Of a stretch of DNA of 64,000 nucleotides, positions 45,521 to 57,700 are shown piece after piece. This DNA comes from Paragordius varius (taxonomy: Eukaryota > Nematomorpha). Both the position numbers and the translations under genes were made by a program. The first letter of the stretch is position 1, and every line of letters starts with the position of its first letter. The notes below the pieces were generated by a model, which was given only the letters and a program-made list of their open reading frames with translations, did not search any database and was not told where the DNA came from. Where the stretch lies: assembly GCA_964247055.1 (NCBI GenBank), contig OZ176059.1, positions 930,001 through 994,000 on the forward strand. The letters run 5' to 3'.

Positions 45521-47079
45521 TGCATAATCATTAGCCTATATAATGGTAATTCATTTATATATGTACATACACTTATTTGTTAAGTCAACATTTAGATATC
45601 TAGCTATACAAGGGGAGAAGGGCGCCCCCAATGTGAAAAGTAAATACGCTTTCATATAATTTATATATGAGCACTATTTTGCTATTACTTTAAGACGTGT
45701 CAACAATTGAAAAAAAAAGAAAAAATAAAGATAATTTGGCTGTAAAATAAGTGTCTCTTTTTTATTGCTTTAGCAAAAACAATTTTTATAAGGATAAAAT
45801 CGTGAAAAGGTGTATTATAAACATTCATGACTCTCTATACGTTTTTTATACGTTTTTTTTAGCGTAATTTAAAGACTTTTCAATACAAGTTGCAAAATAA
45901 ACTTATATTTTATTTTTATGAGATACGCATTTTAGCCTAATTATTAAATTTATGGGTTGTGTTTTAAAAAACATTTATTTATCCAATCATATAAACCTTT
46001 GTTGAAAGAAGTTCGATATGTTAACTCATCTCCCTCCCCCACCCCAAAAAACGTATATTTTGGCTTCATTTTAAGTTCCACATAGTTTTTAAAAGCAAAT
46101 TTTTAGAAAGGTATGTTGATTTTGAATAGAATATAATAGCAAACAAATTAAAAATTTTTATATTTAATATTAAATAGAACAATGAGAGGAATAATTCCTG
46201 AATTCGAAGTCTAAAAGTATATGCAATAATTTTCATTGATTAAAGCCTTTCAAAATGGTAACACAAAAATTAAGGATTTAAAAATTATATGATAAAATAC
46301 AAAATTTTTATTATATGTTATTACTCGGATATATTAATAAAAATTAAAAAAAAGTTAACTCCCTGCAGCGATATAATAATTTTTGTAATATATACTTTTT
46401 TCACATATTATATAAGGCAAATTAAACACAAATAAAATTGTATTTTTATTTGTCAAAAAAAGTCAGTTAATAATCCAACTAAATTATGTGGCCTATCGCC
46501 AATCTTGATTAAAATTAACTGATAAATTATATTTAGAAGTAAAACACAATCGCAAAACATGAAAACTTTTTATTTCAATTTGCGACATTTTTGGACAAAA
46601 AGTAATTTTAATGTGTTGTTTATATAAAGACACGCTGTGGCACACACGTTCTGAGCTTTTAAAAAAATCAATAATTTCTTATTATAGCGTTTATAGAATT
46701 CAAAGAGACCACCACACTTATTTTTATGTCTTGCTGAAGGAAATGTAATTATATATATGCCTTGTGCAATTTTTTTAATATTTATTATGTAATACTGATT
46801 TTTTTTCATTTGATATTTTGACATTATGGGTTATTTAAGGCTCATAAATGACTTTTTTTTAAATATAAAATAAGGTGTGACAAATCAGGTGATCGAGATA
46901 CACAATAAAAATTTTGATAAGCATAACGCTATAACGCTTAAAATATAATATAAAAAAATTAAACTTTATTTTTCCAATTTTTTATATTAAATTCCCATAC
47001 TGTCACTATAAATCTGCATGAAAAATTTAAAAATATGTTTTTAAATATACAATAATATCTACTACATATTATTATAATA
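45065..47079. other. AT-rich DNA upstream of TPST
   Basis: Contains a TA microsatellite at about 45490-45521. It must hold the TPST promoter and 5' UTR, but no element of these could be distinguished. Open frames here (for example minus 46570-46824) look fortuitous. Confidence 0.4.
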
Positions 47080-47362
47080 ATCGAAATTTTAATATATATT
47101 AGATTAAAGACATATATTTTATTTTAAAAACAACCAGACTTTTTAAATCTATATTTATATCAATGTAACTCATTGTATTGAATGGCAAAGTGTGAAATAG
47201 AGATATATAATACTAACACAATCAATTTTAGATTTTACGATTGTAACTAAAATGCTTATCTGAGAAACATTAAGGTTTTAATAAGTATGGTTGTTGTCTT
47301 TTAGAAAAAAATATTTGTCTTTATATTTTTACCTTTTGTCTGTATAATTTCAATTTTTACTG
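47080..47362. mobile_element. Family B MITE copy
   Basis: Right end GTATGGTTGTTGTCTTTTAG, then TTTTGTCTGTATAATTTCAA and TTTTTACTG followed by TA. Left end decayed but with AAAAACAACCAGACTTTTTA. Confidence 0.6.
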
Positions 47363-47669
47363 TATAATAATAATTTTGGTATATATATAAATATGAAAAA
47401 TTTTGTACCTTTAAAATAGTTTAAACTGTAAAATAAATGGAGCCATGTACCGTTCATATATATTATTTGACCGATGAAATAATTATAGCAAATTTTACAG
47501 TTCATAGATATTTTTTTCATTTTCTTATAAAGGGTAATGTCTAAAATAGTTTAAGTACTCTTGAGAACTTAAACACATTGCTGTGCTGAGATGATATTGG
47601 AAAAATCCATTATATATTTTAAGTAATGATAAAAAAAATTTATTTTGGAATTTGCTTAATTTTTTTTAG

Positions 47670-48123
47670 ATATAAAAATCAAAATTATACAGACAAAAGG
47701 CAAAAATAGACAAGTATTTTTTTCTTTTCAAAAGACCCTTTAACTTTTTTCCAACTTAATTTTTAAATTTAAATTATTGCAGGGTACGAAAAGAGTTGCA
47801 AATTGGTAGCACACTCAATTAACTATGGTAAAATTTAATTAAACAGTATTAGTAAGTATACATTGCTAGAAAGTTATTAATTATTGACAAAGAGTAAATA
47901 CAACAAGGAAAGTATTATTTTTTTTCACTTTTTACAATTATTTAGCCAATAATATGCCCTTTGTTGTATTTACTATTTGGCAATAATTAATAACTTTCTA
48001 GCGTTGTATACTTACTCAGACTGTAAACAATTTGAATAGAAAAAATTAAAGTTAAAAAAGTATGGTTGCTTTTATTTTAATTTGAATTTTTACATTTTTC
48101 TTGTATAATTTCAATTTTTACTG
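47670..48123. mobile_element. Family B MITE with a nested palindrome
   Basis: ATATAAAAATCAAAATTATA with CAGACAAAAGG at the left. TATGGTTGCTTTTATTTTAA and TATAATTTCAATTTTTACTG followed by TA at the right. The element is longer than other copies because palindromic element P4b (47843-48023) sits inside it. Confidence 0.65.
47843..48023. repeat. Palindromic element P4, copy b, nested in a family B MITE
   Basis: ACAGTATTAGTAAGTATACA at the left and TATACTTACTCAGACTGT at the right. Inside these, TTGCTAGAAAGTTATTAATT faces AATTAATAACTTTCTAGC. The arms are nearly identical over about 55 bp around the loop TTTTTTTTCACTTTTTACAA. Confidence 0.8.
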
Positions 48124-49651
48124 TATATATGTATTTAGTGTTGTTAATACATTTATAATTGCGTTTTAATAGCTCTATAATTTTATAATCATAAAATATA
48201 AATGTTCGATCAATATAAAGTAATAAGCTCGCTAAATTATTACAGTTAATACCACACATCATATCTTATTTCCTAGATTATATTTTATAAATTATACTAA
48301 AAGAGGAATGGAATTGCCAGTGTGAGCATTACAAAATGTAAAAATCAATATTTTTCCCCTAACAATAAATTAATATAATAATTGTAAGTTAAGTACACCT
48401 CTCCACAATCATATATAAATAAAAAATATAAATGTAGAAATAAAACCATTTTTTAAACAAGCTACAAATTTTATTATAATATTTATCATTATCGAGATTT
48501 TTTTGTTGATAAATGCCTATATGTAACTTGGAATTTTTTTTTCGGGTTGATATTAAATATAAATATTAGTAAGATTTATTTATACCTAGGAATTGGGTCT
48601 TTTAGGGCGATAAAAATTATCAAAAATGATCAATTTTTCTATGTAACAACAACTATATTACATTATCTGCTGTGAAACTTTTTTAAGCACAGAATTAATT
48701 TTGAATTTTTATAAATTGTAATGAATAAAAAAATTTGATCTTAAAAGTATTGGTTAATATATATATACATATATATATATATATAATATATTTGATAACT
48801 CTACTAGACTTATAAACTTTTAACATTTTTATTGTTTAAAGATTATTAAAATCATGTAGCTAATTAGTAATAATAATTACTTGGATAGAATGTGATAAGG
48901 AATGATGTGTCATTGTAATTGGTCGGGACCCCAAAAAAAAATTTTACGTAACTTTTTTCCAATACATTTTTTTTACATTTTTTAGATATGAATAAATTTA
49001 TAAAAATAAAAATGATTGTAACAAAATAGAAATACCAATTAAATATAAAGAGGATAGAAAATGAAAATAGATAATTGAGATAGAGATAGCGATATTAGAG
49101 TATTAAAAATATATAAATACAATAAATAATTTACAATAGTAAAGGTTAAATGCCCATCGCTGTTTGTAAAATAATTATAATAGTAATAGAATCAAAATTT
49201 TACAATAATAGTCTACCAATCATTTCTATTTTATATACTATAAGTTTGTGTAAAAATAGCGAAATAACAATAGTGTTGAGATTTATAGTATTAGTAGATA
49301 ATTTAAAAATATATATATATATATAATAAACATTAATTCTAAAACCAAACAGTGGTATTGATTATTTAGAACGCATTCTCATATTTTTATTTATATATCA
49401 GTCATAACGGTCTTTTTTGTCGTTGATTTTTCAATTTTTTCTGTTTTGTTAGTTTACTCGTCTCCTTATATAAAATAATATATTTTGATTAAAAAGAAAA
49501 AAAATACCCTTAAAGTATAAAAAAGTTACAGCTGACCAAATATTTATTTAAGCGCATTTTAACGCGTATTTTTATCATTGGTTTGTGGCGATATTTGTAT
49601 TTTAAGTAAAACAGCCATATTATTGGTTGTATAGATTTTTTAACATATTTA
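48124..49651. other. Gene-less AT-rich stretch
   Basis: Simple AT-rich DNA with short TA tracts near 48760-48785 and 49310-49325. No gene or repeat copy recognised. Confidence 0.4.
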
Positions 49652-50173
49652 TTAACACTTTGTTTTAAATTAGGGTCCAGACTTTATATTAATTGATATT
49701 ATTAAAAACTACTGAATGAAAAGGTCCCAATTTAAATTTATGCCTCTATCTTAATGAAATTATAATATAGAAATATCGAAACAAGATTTATCCACATCAA
49801 TCTATTTCGACGCCATTTTTTTTTCATTTTTTCAAAATATCGTGTTTATTTAATTTTACTAATATATTATTTAAATTACATCTAATATTGATAGAAACAG
49901 AAAAAGTGGTGTTTATTTTGTATTAATTTTATATTCTGCCATGCCATGTCATGTTGACTAATTTACCTTTGGTTTTCTCTTAAAATAACTAATATCAAGT
50001 ATTTTTGAATAAATGTTTTATTTCTGTTCATTAATGTTACATCAGTGCAAACTGTTGCCACGGTTTTAATTGTTTCCATATTTTTTGAAGTAATTGATTT
50101 AACACAGGCCTGGGGTATCCAAAGACCCCAATTTGAATTAAAGGACCGAAATGAATATGATCTATCAAAGTGC
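49652..50173. mobile_element. Family C element, copy 3
   Basis: Left TAACACTTTGTTTTAAATTA with ACTACTGAATGAAAAGGTCC. The core has TTTCGACGCCATTTTTTTTT. The right end has GGCCTGGGGTATCCAAAGAC, TTGAATTAAAGGACCGAAAT and TCTATCAAAGTG. Confidence 0.65.
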
Positions 50174-50425
50174 AAATAGGGGAAAGAATAAAATAAACAC
50201 ATAGAGTAATTATACATTGCTAGTTTTTCATTCATTATGTCAGACGTAACAATAAAGGGCAATATATTATTATTTTTTAGTTTTTTAAGTTTGTTACTAC
50301 TATTGGCCAATACTATTGTTTCTCGCTGAATAACCTTTCAAGCAATATTTGAAAAGTAACAAGGTATATTTTACCTATACTGTGTTTATTATCACCACAT
50401 ACATTCAAAAGTATTTCTTAGGTTG

Positions 50426-50642
50426 CAGTAAAAATTATAGAGAGAAAAAAGTCAAAGCTAGATATTAAACTATTATTCCATTTTCGGATATTATTATATA
50501 ATTATAAGTGTCAACATTTTCCCTTACTTTTTATTTTGCGCCTAACATCATAATGAATCAAGGTTCAAAAAGTATGGTGTTTTTTTAAAAAGCATGTTTA
50601 TCTTTTATTTTTAACATTTTGTCTGTATATGTCTGTTTACTG
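50426..50642. mobile_element. Family B MITE, short decayed copy
   Basis: CAGTAAAAATTATAGAGAGA at the left. AAGTATGGTGTTTTTTTAAA, TTTTGTCTGTATATGTCTGT and TTACTG at the right. Confidence 0.45.
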
Positions 50643-51462
50643 CGTATTGTTAGAATCAAAGCAGTAACCGCTCTCATAATCTAAAGTTTTGTGACAAGGG
50701 CAATTCGTTTGGCTTTCGATTTTTCAATAATCTAAAATCACATGTATTTTAGTTGGTATATTGAGTTAGCTTTATCTAAGTTGTGTGTTATAAAAATGTA
50801 GAATGGTTTCTCTAAAGCAATTTTCGGTAAAAAGATAGGTCCATTTTTCAATTTCAAGATCGAACCTTTATTTTAAATTTAAGCATGTGCAGTCCCATTC
50901 CTTGCAGATAAGCTTTTTGGAAAATCGTGATAAATCCTGTTAATGAAGTAGTATAAAATACACATTCAATTTTATAGATATATAAAATTGCCCTGATTAC
51001 AGCGATTTCCTAATTAAAATTGTCTCTGTGTTCAATCTGTCCCTTGTTAAAATAGGAGGTCTCATTAAACAAGCTACATAAAAATTTCTTTTAAACTAAA
51101 CAAATAAATTTACTATATTTAGTGGGTTGAGTCCCACCAGTGTATATAATATAAAATTTATAAAATATCGCCTCAAAACGTGTTATTAGTATTCATGAGG
51201 CCATATACATATCAGTATTATCAAAATAATTGGCAGTAAATAAAGTTTTTATCAATTGTCTATGGTTATTTTGATTATGTTTAAATTTTTTAAATAATTC
51301 TTTATTTCTCTAAACTTAATATACATTTCAATCAGAGGTGCCCAATTTTAATAAGAAATATTAGCATATTGTTGTAAATAATGAAATACCGAATTTTTAG
51401 CGGGCCGCGTAAATTTCCCTTAATATTTAATAATATTACATTTTAAGATTCCGGAGTCTGAA

Positions 51463-51493
<31 letters not shown>

Positions 51494-52687
51494 TACATAT
51501 CTATATATAATACTTAGAATGTAAAATCGGCCAATTTTATGAAAAATCGGTAGGCCCAATCATATTTTAAAAGTAGAAATTTATAGGTTTTTATAAATGT
51601 TCAGAATATATTCGGACCACTTTTTTATATTGGCTCTTTGATTGATCCCCGTTCCGTGTGAAAATAGGGGTTTTAAAAGGAAAAGTTTCCGAAATATACA
51701 ATTGGCCCACTTTTTTGAATTAACCCCCCGTAGCCGCTTTCTCCGCTAAATGAATTTTTTCTAAAAAAAATTTTTCAACGAAGCGAATTCTGGTCCAAGT
51801 TTAAAAACTATATAAAATCAATTTTGAATACTCTCAGTAAAAAGGAAAAATAACCATATTTTAATTGCCCGCTTGGGGCTGAAACCTCTATGAAATGTGA
51901 TGACAACCTACGATTTGTCATAATACTAAAAGATTGCGGGACTAAAATATGATTATGAAACATTAGATATATAAAGGATTTTTTACAGGTTTGTAAGTTC
52001 TAAAAATATCGACCTAGGACTCGAATTTACATAAAAAACACCTTACTATAAATGAAACAAAAATTAGCTGTAAAAATGTATTCAAAAGCAGTTATTTATA
52101 AAACAAAAAAATTTTGGGCTCTTAAAGTTTGAGATAAGATTTTTGAATTTTTGATTTTTTGCCATAATGCGCTAAAAAGTCTTAAACTTCGTTTTTTAAT
52201 CTTATAAACGTCTAATTACAACTCATTTTGTATTTAATATCGTAATTGGGTAGATATCTCCCCAAATAACTCTTTATACCTTTAGGGTAATTTTATATAC
52301 CAGAGCGATAAAATAAAATGTAAAAAGTATTAAAGCTATTACGACAGTCAGAAAATTAAGCTTTCTTTAGCTAATTGCACGCACCCTTTGTCTTCAAAAA
52401 ATGGAAAATGGTATTTTTTAAAAAGCGCTAATAGAACAGTGATGGTTATGATTAATGAATGGAATTAATTAAAAATCTATCGAATTGCATTTTGCAAATT
52501 CCTAATAATTATTAATTTTAAAATAAGATATCCAGGTATCCAGAAAAGGGTGTGACAGGCTTGCTCCTTACCGTCACTGTGTAAGATATTTGATTCAATT
52601 ATGTAAAATAACCCAATTACACAATCAAATAAATAAGCTGATGAAATACATATTGATATATATATATATATATTCTGATAAAAAAAT
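50643..52687. other. Gene-less stretch with old repeat debris
   Basis: A hAT-like end CAGAGGTGCCCAATTTTAAT at 51333 and GCGGGCCGCG near 51399 mark a decayed MITE. A (TA)n tract lies at about 51461-51487. Around 51140-51210 and 51540-52300 there are locally GC-richer patches reminiscent of the satellites, but no clear period. No gene. Confidence 0.35.
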
Positions 52688-54248
52688 TATCAGGTTTATC
52701 ATGGTACTTTGGTGTTGGCCCTTACGAGTGATTTAAGAAAGTTGTGGTCCCTTTTGTTATAAGTGCTAAAATCAAAAAATGACAAAATATAAGCACATTT
52801 GTAATAATTTTTTTTGTTAATACTTAGGCTGCATCGCAAGAATATCACTAGAATATATTACAAACTAAAATATAAACGCAAGACAATAATTTCAAAAAGC
52901 TTTAATTTGTAGATGTGGGCTAGTACCAAATTTTTTTGCTCTAAAATGAGTTAGCTCTCTTAAAATAAATTCAAAAAAACCGGAATTACGCGATAAAAAT
53001 TTTAAATATCAGCTAAAATTTTTTAAAAATGCATAGTTAAAAAATTAATTTTTAGCATTTTGTTAAAGCGTACTTCATATAATTTTATGTCATGAAAGAA
53101 ACGGAAGAACGTATTAAAATATCATTAAAATTCGATGATAAGGAACTTTTCTATTGCTTCAAAAGCATGATTAAAATATTCGTTCGTTTTGAAATTTATG
53201 TTTAATCATATTGTGTTTTTCATAAACATTTACCAAAATTTTTGAGCAAACAAACCTTTAACCTAGAACTCCAATGCGATAAAAATGTTTATAATCATCT
53301 AATATAAAAAAGTGTTAAAATGCTATTTTAAAATTTCTTAAACCGTTTTTATTATGAGACATATGAGCAAAATTTTTAAAAAGTATTTTTATGGATATCT
53401 AAATTTAGCCTATATTTAAAATATTTCATGCGCTATCGCAGTTTTGGGTTTATAAGAGAACTAGCCCATTTTAGGGGAGCGTAAAAATTTGCCACTTTCG
53501 GAGGTCACACCTTAAAATTAATTTTTTATCACTTCTATTCAATTTGAGATATCTAAATACCCCAAACTAAATTTAAGTTGAAATTTTAAAAAACTATTGA
53601 AAAAACGGTCCCAATTTAAATTTATGCTTCTGTTATAATAAAAATTATATAAATAAGCCAAAATATCTGAATAAAATTTGGTTTTAAAAAAAGTTCCATA
53701 TCATTATCGCCATTTTTATATTACAACATTTTTGCAATATATCGTGTTTATTCGATTTTTTAGCTAAAATGAGAACTAATTTTTTATTTCAGCACATCTA
53801 ACATTGATAGAGACAGAAAAAGTGGTTTTTATATTTAGCTAATGTAGATATGTCAGGTTAACTAAATTTTTACCTTGTAGTTATACCTATAAATAAGTCA
53901 TATCAAGTATACAATGAAATTTTTTATATATTTTGGTTCATTAATGTTATAAATGTGCAAATTTTTGCCATGGTTATTCACTCCACATTTTTTGAATTTA
54001 AAACAACCTGGGGTGTCCAACTACCCCAAATTGAGTCAAAGGACTAAAATGAATGTCTTGTATCCAAGTGTTAATATCGATTTGCTTTTTATATATTTTT
54101 CATAATGTGGTATTTTTCGGAATAAAGCCTTTCGATTTCACCAAAATATGCGCAATTAGCCATTTTCTGATATGACGGACTTGCCACAAAAGTTAACTTT
54201 CTTTATCTCTCGTGGGTCAAAACCAAAAACTACATGATAATCTTGATA
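52688..54248. mobile_element. Repeat E element with inverted arms, carrying a nested family C copy
   Basis: The left arm 52688-52755 (TATCAGGTTTATCATGGTAC, then CCCTTACGAGTGATTTAAGA) is the inverse of 54181-54248 (AACTTTCTTTATCTCTCGTG ... CATGATAATCTTGATA) with moderate divergence. The interior matches 13140-13760. A family C element (53527-54074) lies within. No transposase recognised, so the class is unknown. Confidence 0.55.
53527..54074. mobile_element. Family C element, copy 4
   Basis: Left ATCACTTCTATTCAATTTGA then GATATCTAAATACCCC. Core AAAAACGGTCCCAATTTAAA and TATCGCCATTTTTATATTAC. Right CCTGGGGTGTCCAACTACCC, AAAGGACTAAAATGAATGTC and TATCCAAGTGTTAA. Confidence 0.7.
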
Positions 54249-54756
54249 CATTAAGGTATATATATCATAAGGAAATTTTTATACCCCCCGATTTTTGATG
54301 CAGTGTTAGGAACGTTAGAAGTTAAATAAAGCAAAAAAGGGCTTTTATATAATACAAAAGAACTAATTAAATATAAACCAAAGCAACTTTAAAAACAGTA
54401 TAATTAAAGATTGAGCTCTGTGATATAAAACTTTTTAAAAATGTAATTTAAAAGGAAAAAATTTAATGAAGTAATAATAGAAAATGTGTGCGGAGGCGAT
54501 CTCCTTATCTCATGATAAAAAAGTTTTGTATAACATCCCATTTTTTTGTTTTTTACTTAACACAATTTATATTATTTTCCAAAGATTTGGCTTTTTAACA
54601 GTTTTCCAAACATTGCGGTATAAAACCGCCACCGCAAGCAGCATGAAATTACATATTCAGACACATTTCAATAATCGGTTATTGGTAGAATCTTTCCGCA
54701 TATGGAACAAGTTATATAACCAAGGTATATATTGATGGCTAAATTTTAAGATAAGT

Positions 54757-57700
54757 ATGGTTTTGAATTTTGCAAAAAGCGAGAACGAAATTCATTCATT
54801 TGAATGTCAATCTATTAGGAATTTTAATGAGGGTAACCTTACAACCATGAATTGTGATAATTATACCTTCGATGAAGATAAAACTAAGGCTATCAATGAT
54901 TCTCACGAGAATGCCCTCGTTAAATATATTGAAAATAACGACGAAGATTTGGATGATAGTTGTTTTAATGTTTTTTTGTCGGATCGTTTTCGAAACTTTT
55001 GCGGCATTTGTAATGAACCCTATAAAGATCCTCGTATATTATCGTGCTTGCATACATTTTGTTACGCTTGTATTACAAAAAACTTATCTACTGAATTTCT
55101 TGACGAGAATACTAAATCTGAAAAAAATATTGGAAACACAACAGATTATAACGAATACTCAATTAAATGTTTGATATGTTCCCACGTTACTGAAGTTATT
55201 AATTTATATATATTTTGTAAAATGTAATTGGAATAAAATTCTTTTACTATTAGTATATAATAATTTAACTAATTTTTTCTAGATTGAAAATATTTGTATT
55301 GTGATTCAATATTTTAATATGTTTCATGTCAGCTAGATAAAACATTTTTATTAAAAATGTATCTGCAAAATTTATAGATTCCAACTGATAAATTGATTAA
55401 CAATGTGATATCATACTCAGTTTTACCATTAAATTACATGTATTCGCATGACAAACACCATCAGAATACAACTAACGGTGATTGTGAAAATACTGCGACA
55501 GATAACAATAAACTTGTTGAGACATGTGGTGAAAAGAAGCATTTAACCGCAGTGTCAGCTCAAAACTTAGGTTTTTTTTTCAATAAAATGTCACCTTACA
55601 TTTATAAATATGTGTGTTATTTTACCTTTTATGCTGACATAATATGTATTTACATATTGTATTTTTTTCTTGCCAAATATATAATTTTTGGGTTGGGTTT
55701 GACCGCTTATTAATGCATTCATTATTGATATGCACTCTCTTGAAACAAAAAGCAAAAATATATAATATCAAATTTTCGCATTTATTATTAGATAAATTTA
55801 GTAAAAATAATAGTGATCAATTTCATTGGTTACAACACATAATAGAGTTTAGGGTTGATTGGCTCTGTAATAAATGAGTATATTAGCAATCAGATATACG
55901 GGTTATTATTACAGTAAGAATAATAAATGTTTATCACGAAAAAAAAACAAATGAAAAATCCAAAGAAAAAAATGGCACACGGTTAAAAAATATGTTGAAT
56001 TTGTAATTACAGATACAACAGAAAGGATTCATCAACGGTCCTTATATGCTGTATTTTAGATATTTTTTTAACCATGCTAATCATTTTTTTCATTTGGATG
56101 TTCATTTATTTTTTTTTCGTGATAATCATTTATTAGTCTTACTGTGTACCATTTTTCACTTAAAACCAACATTATATAATTGTCTTTGGTTGAAAAAAAT
56201 GTTGTTTTCGACCTAAAAAATGGTATGTTTAAACCACTCAAAAATAATTTAAATACATATGATGATGTGAATAATATCAAATTCACTTTTAACCCCTATT
56301 TGTAAAAAATATTTATCTTGTATGGTTTTTCTTCAAATTTTAGAAAATGATAACAACAATGCAATATGTACTTCAACAAATGCCGAAACCTCAACTGCCA
56401 CACAATGTGTTAATTTACAAAAAAACTTTGAAAATTCTCAATTGCATTACAAAAACCATAATCCCATTATTGGTAAATTTAATTAGTTCTATTTTTGGCA
56501 TCGCAACTTAAATTAATTTGTATGGGTTTTATTTTATCAAACACATGTAGACTAGAGTTATTTCAATAAATATTTGTAATATCTTGTTTTCTATCATCAA
56601 AATGAATTAATACATATATGATGGGCTCAAAACATAATATTTGAACATTTTATAAAAGTATATTCTATAATATATTCGTAAAATTATGTTGTAAATATAT
56701 TATCAAATACTAACTGGATATTAATATTTTAATTTCCACCCAAGTACGTTAATAATAAGAATTGCGGGTTACATAATTTATTAACTTGATAATTTTAAAA
56801 TATATCATTTAAATCATGTGTTTAAATTGGTTTCAATTTTTTCCCAGTTTGTTTTACATATAAATTGATAATATATTTATATTTTTATTGGGGGTATTTA
56901 GAACCTCAAAATCAAACAAAAAATGAATGCTGTGATACTATGAAAGAAACAAATTGTCCCCATCATACTGATCAAAATATAACTCATTGGTGTAACACAT
57001 GTGAGGTATTGTAACATTTACCTAATATTTATTTTTACTAGTAAATTATATATATATCATTCATTATATTTTATTTTATATTTTGTCTTTGGGATTAACT
57101 TTTAAATTAGGGGGGTGTTCAACACTAATGACTTTGCTGGTCACATTTACAAAATATACCATTTGCACTTTAAGAGTGTCCTTGAACACTTCAAGTTGGT
57201 CCTTAAAAATTTCAAGTTGGTCCTTAAACACTTTAAGTTGGTCCTTTGACTTTTTTGTTTGGTTTTTACTTTTTTTTATCAATCAAATCGTATATCATTC
57301 ATCGATTTTATCATTTTAACCCATTTTTCATAATATTACATAATTTTTAATCAATATTAACTGTTAATTGTATATTTTCATTAATTTTTCAAAAATATAT
57401 TTAGATATATATAAGATTTTAACACGTAATTAAAATAATTTTGTTGCAAAATTAGTTTGAAACAAAAAAGAGGTTTTTCAATAAATTTTGAATGAATAAA
57501 TGTAAAATAAATAAGGAAAATTAGAGTAAAAAAATAAATGCAAAATTTATGGTATTAAAATTTAAAAATTTTAAGGATCAACTTGAATTGTTCACCCAAC
57601 TTAAAATGTTTAAGGACCAATTTGTAATGTTCAAGGACTAACCTGAAATTTTTAAGGACCAACTTGAAGTGTTCAAGGACCAACTTGAAATGTTAAAGGA

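Noticed and set aside
54484-54735. 84-codon plus-strand frame just before the TRIM start
   Set aside because: It stops before the TRIM ATG and cannot be joined to it in phase by a plausible intron. No family match. Could be 5' UTR sequence or an unrelated small frame.
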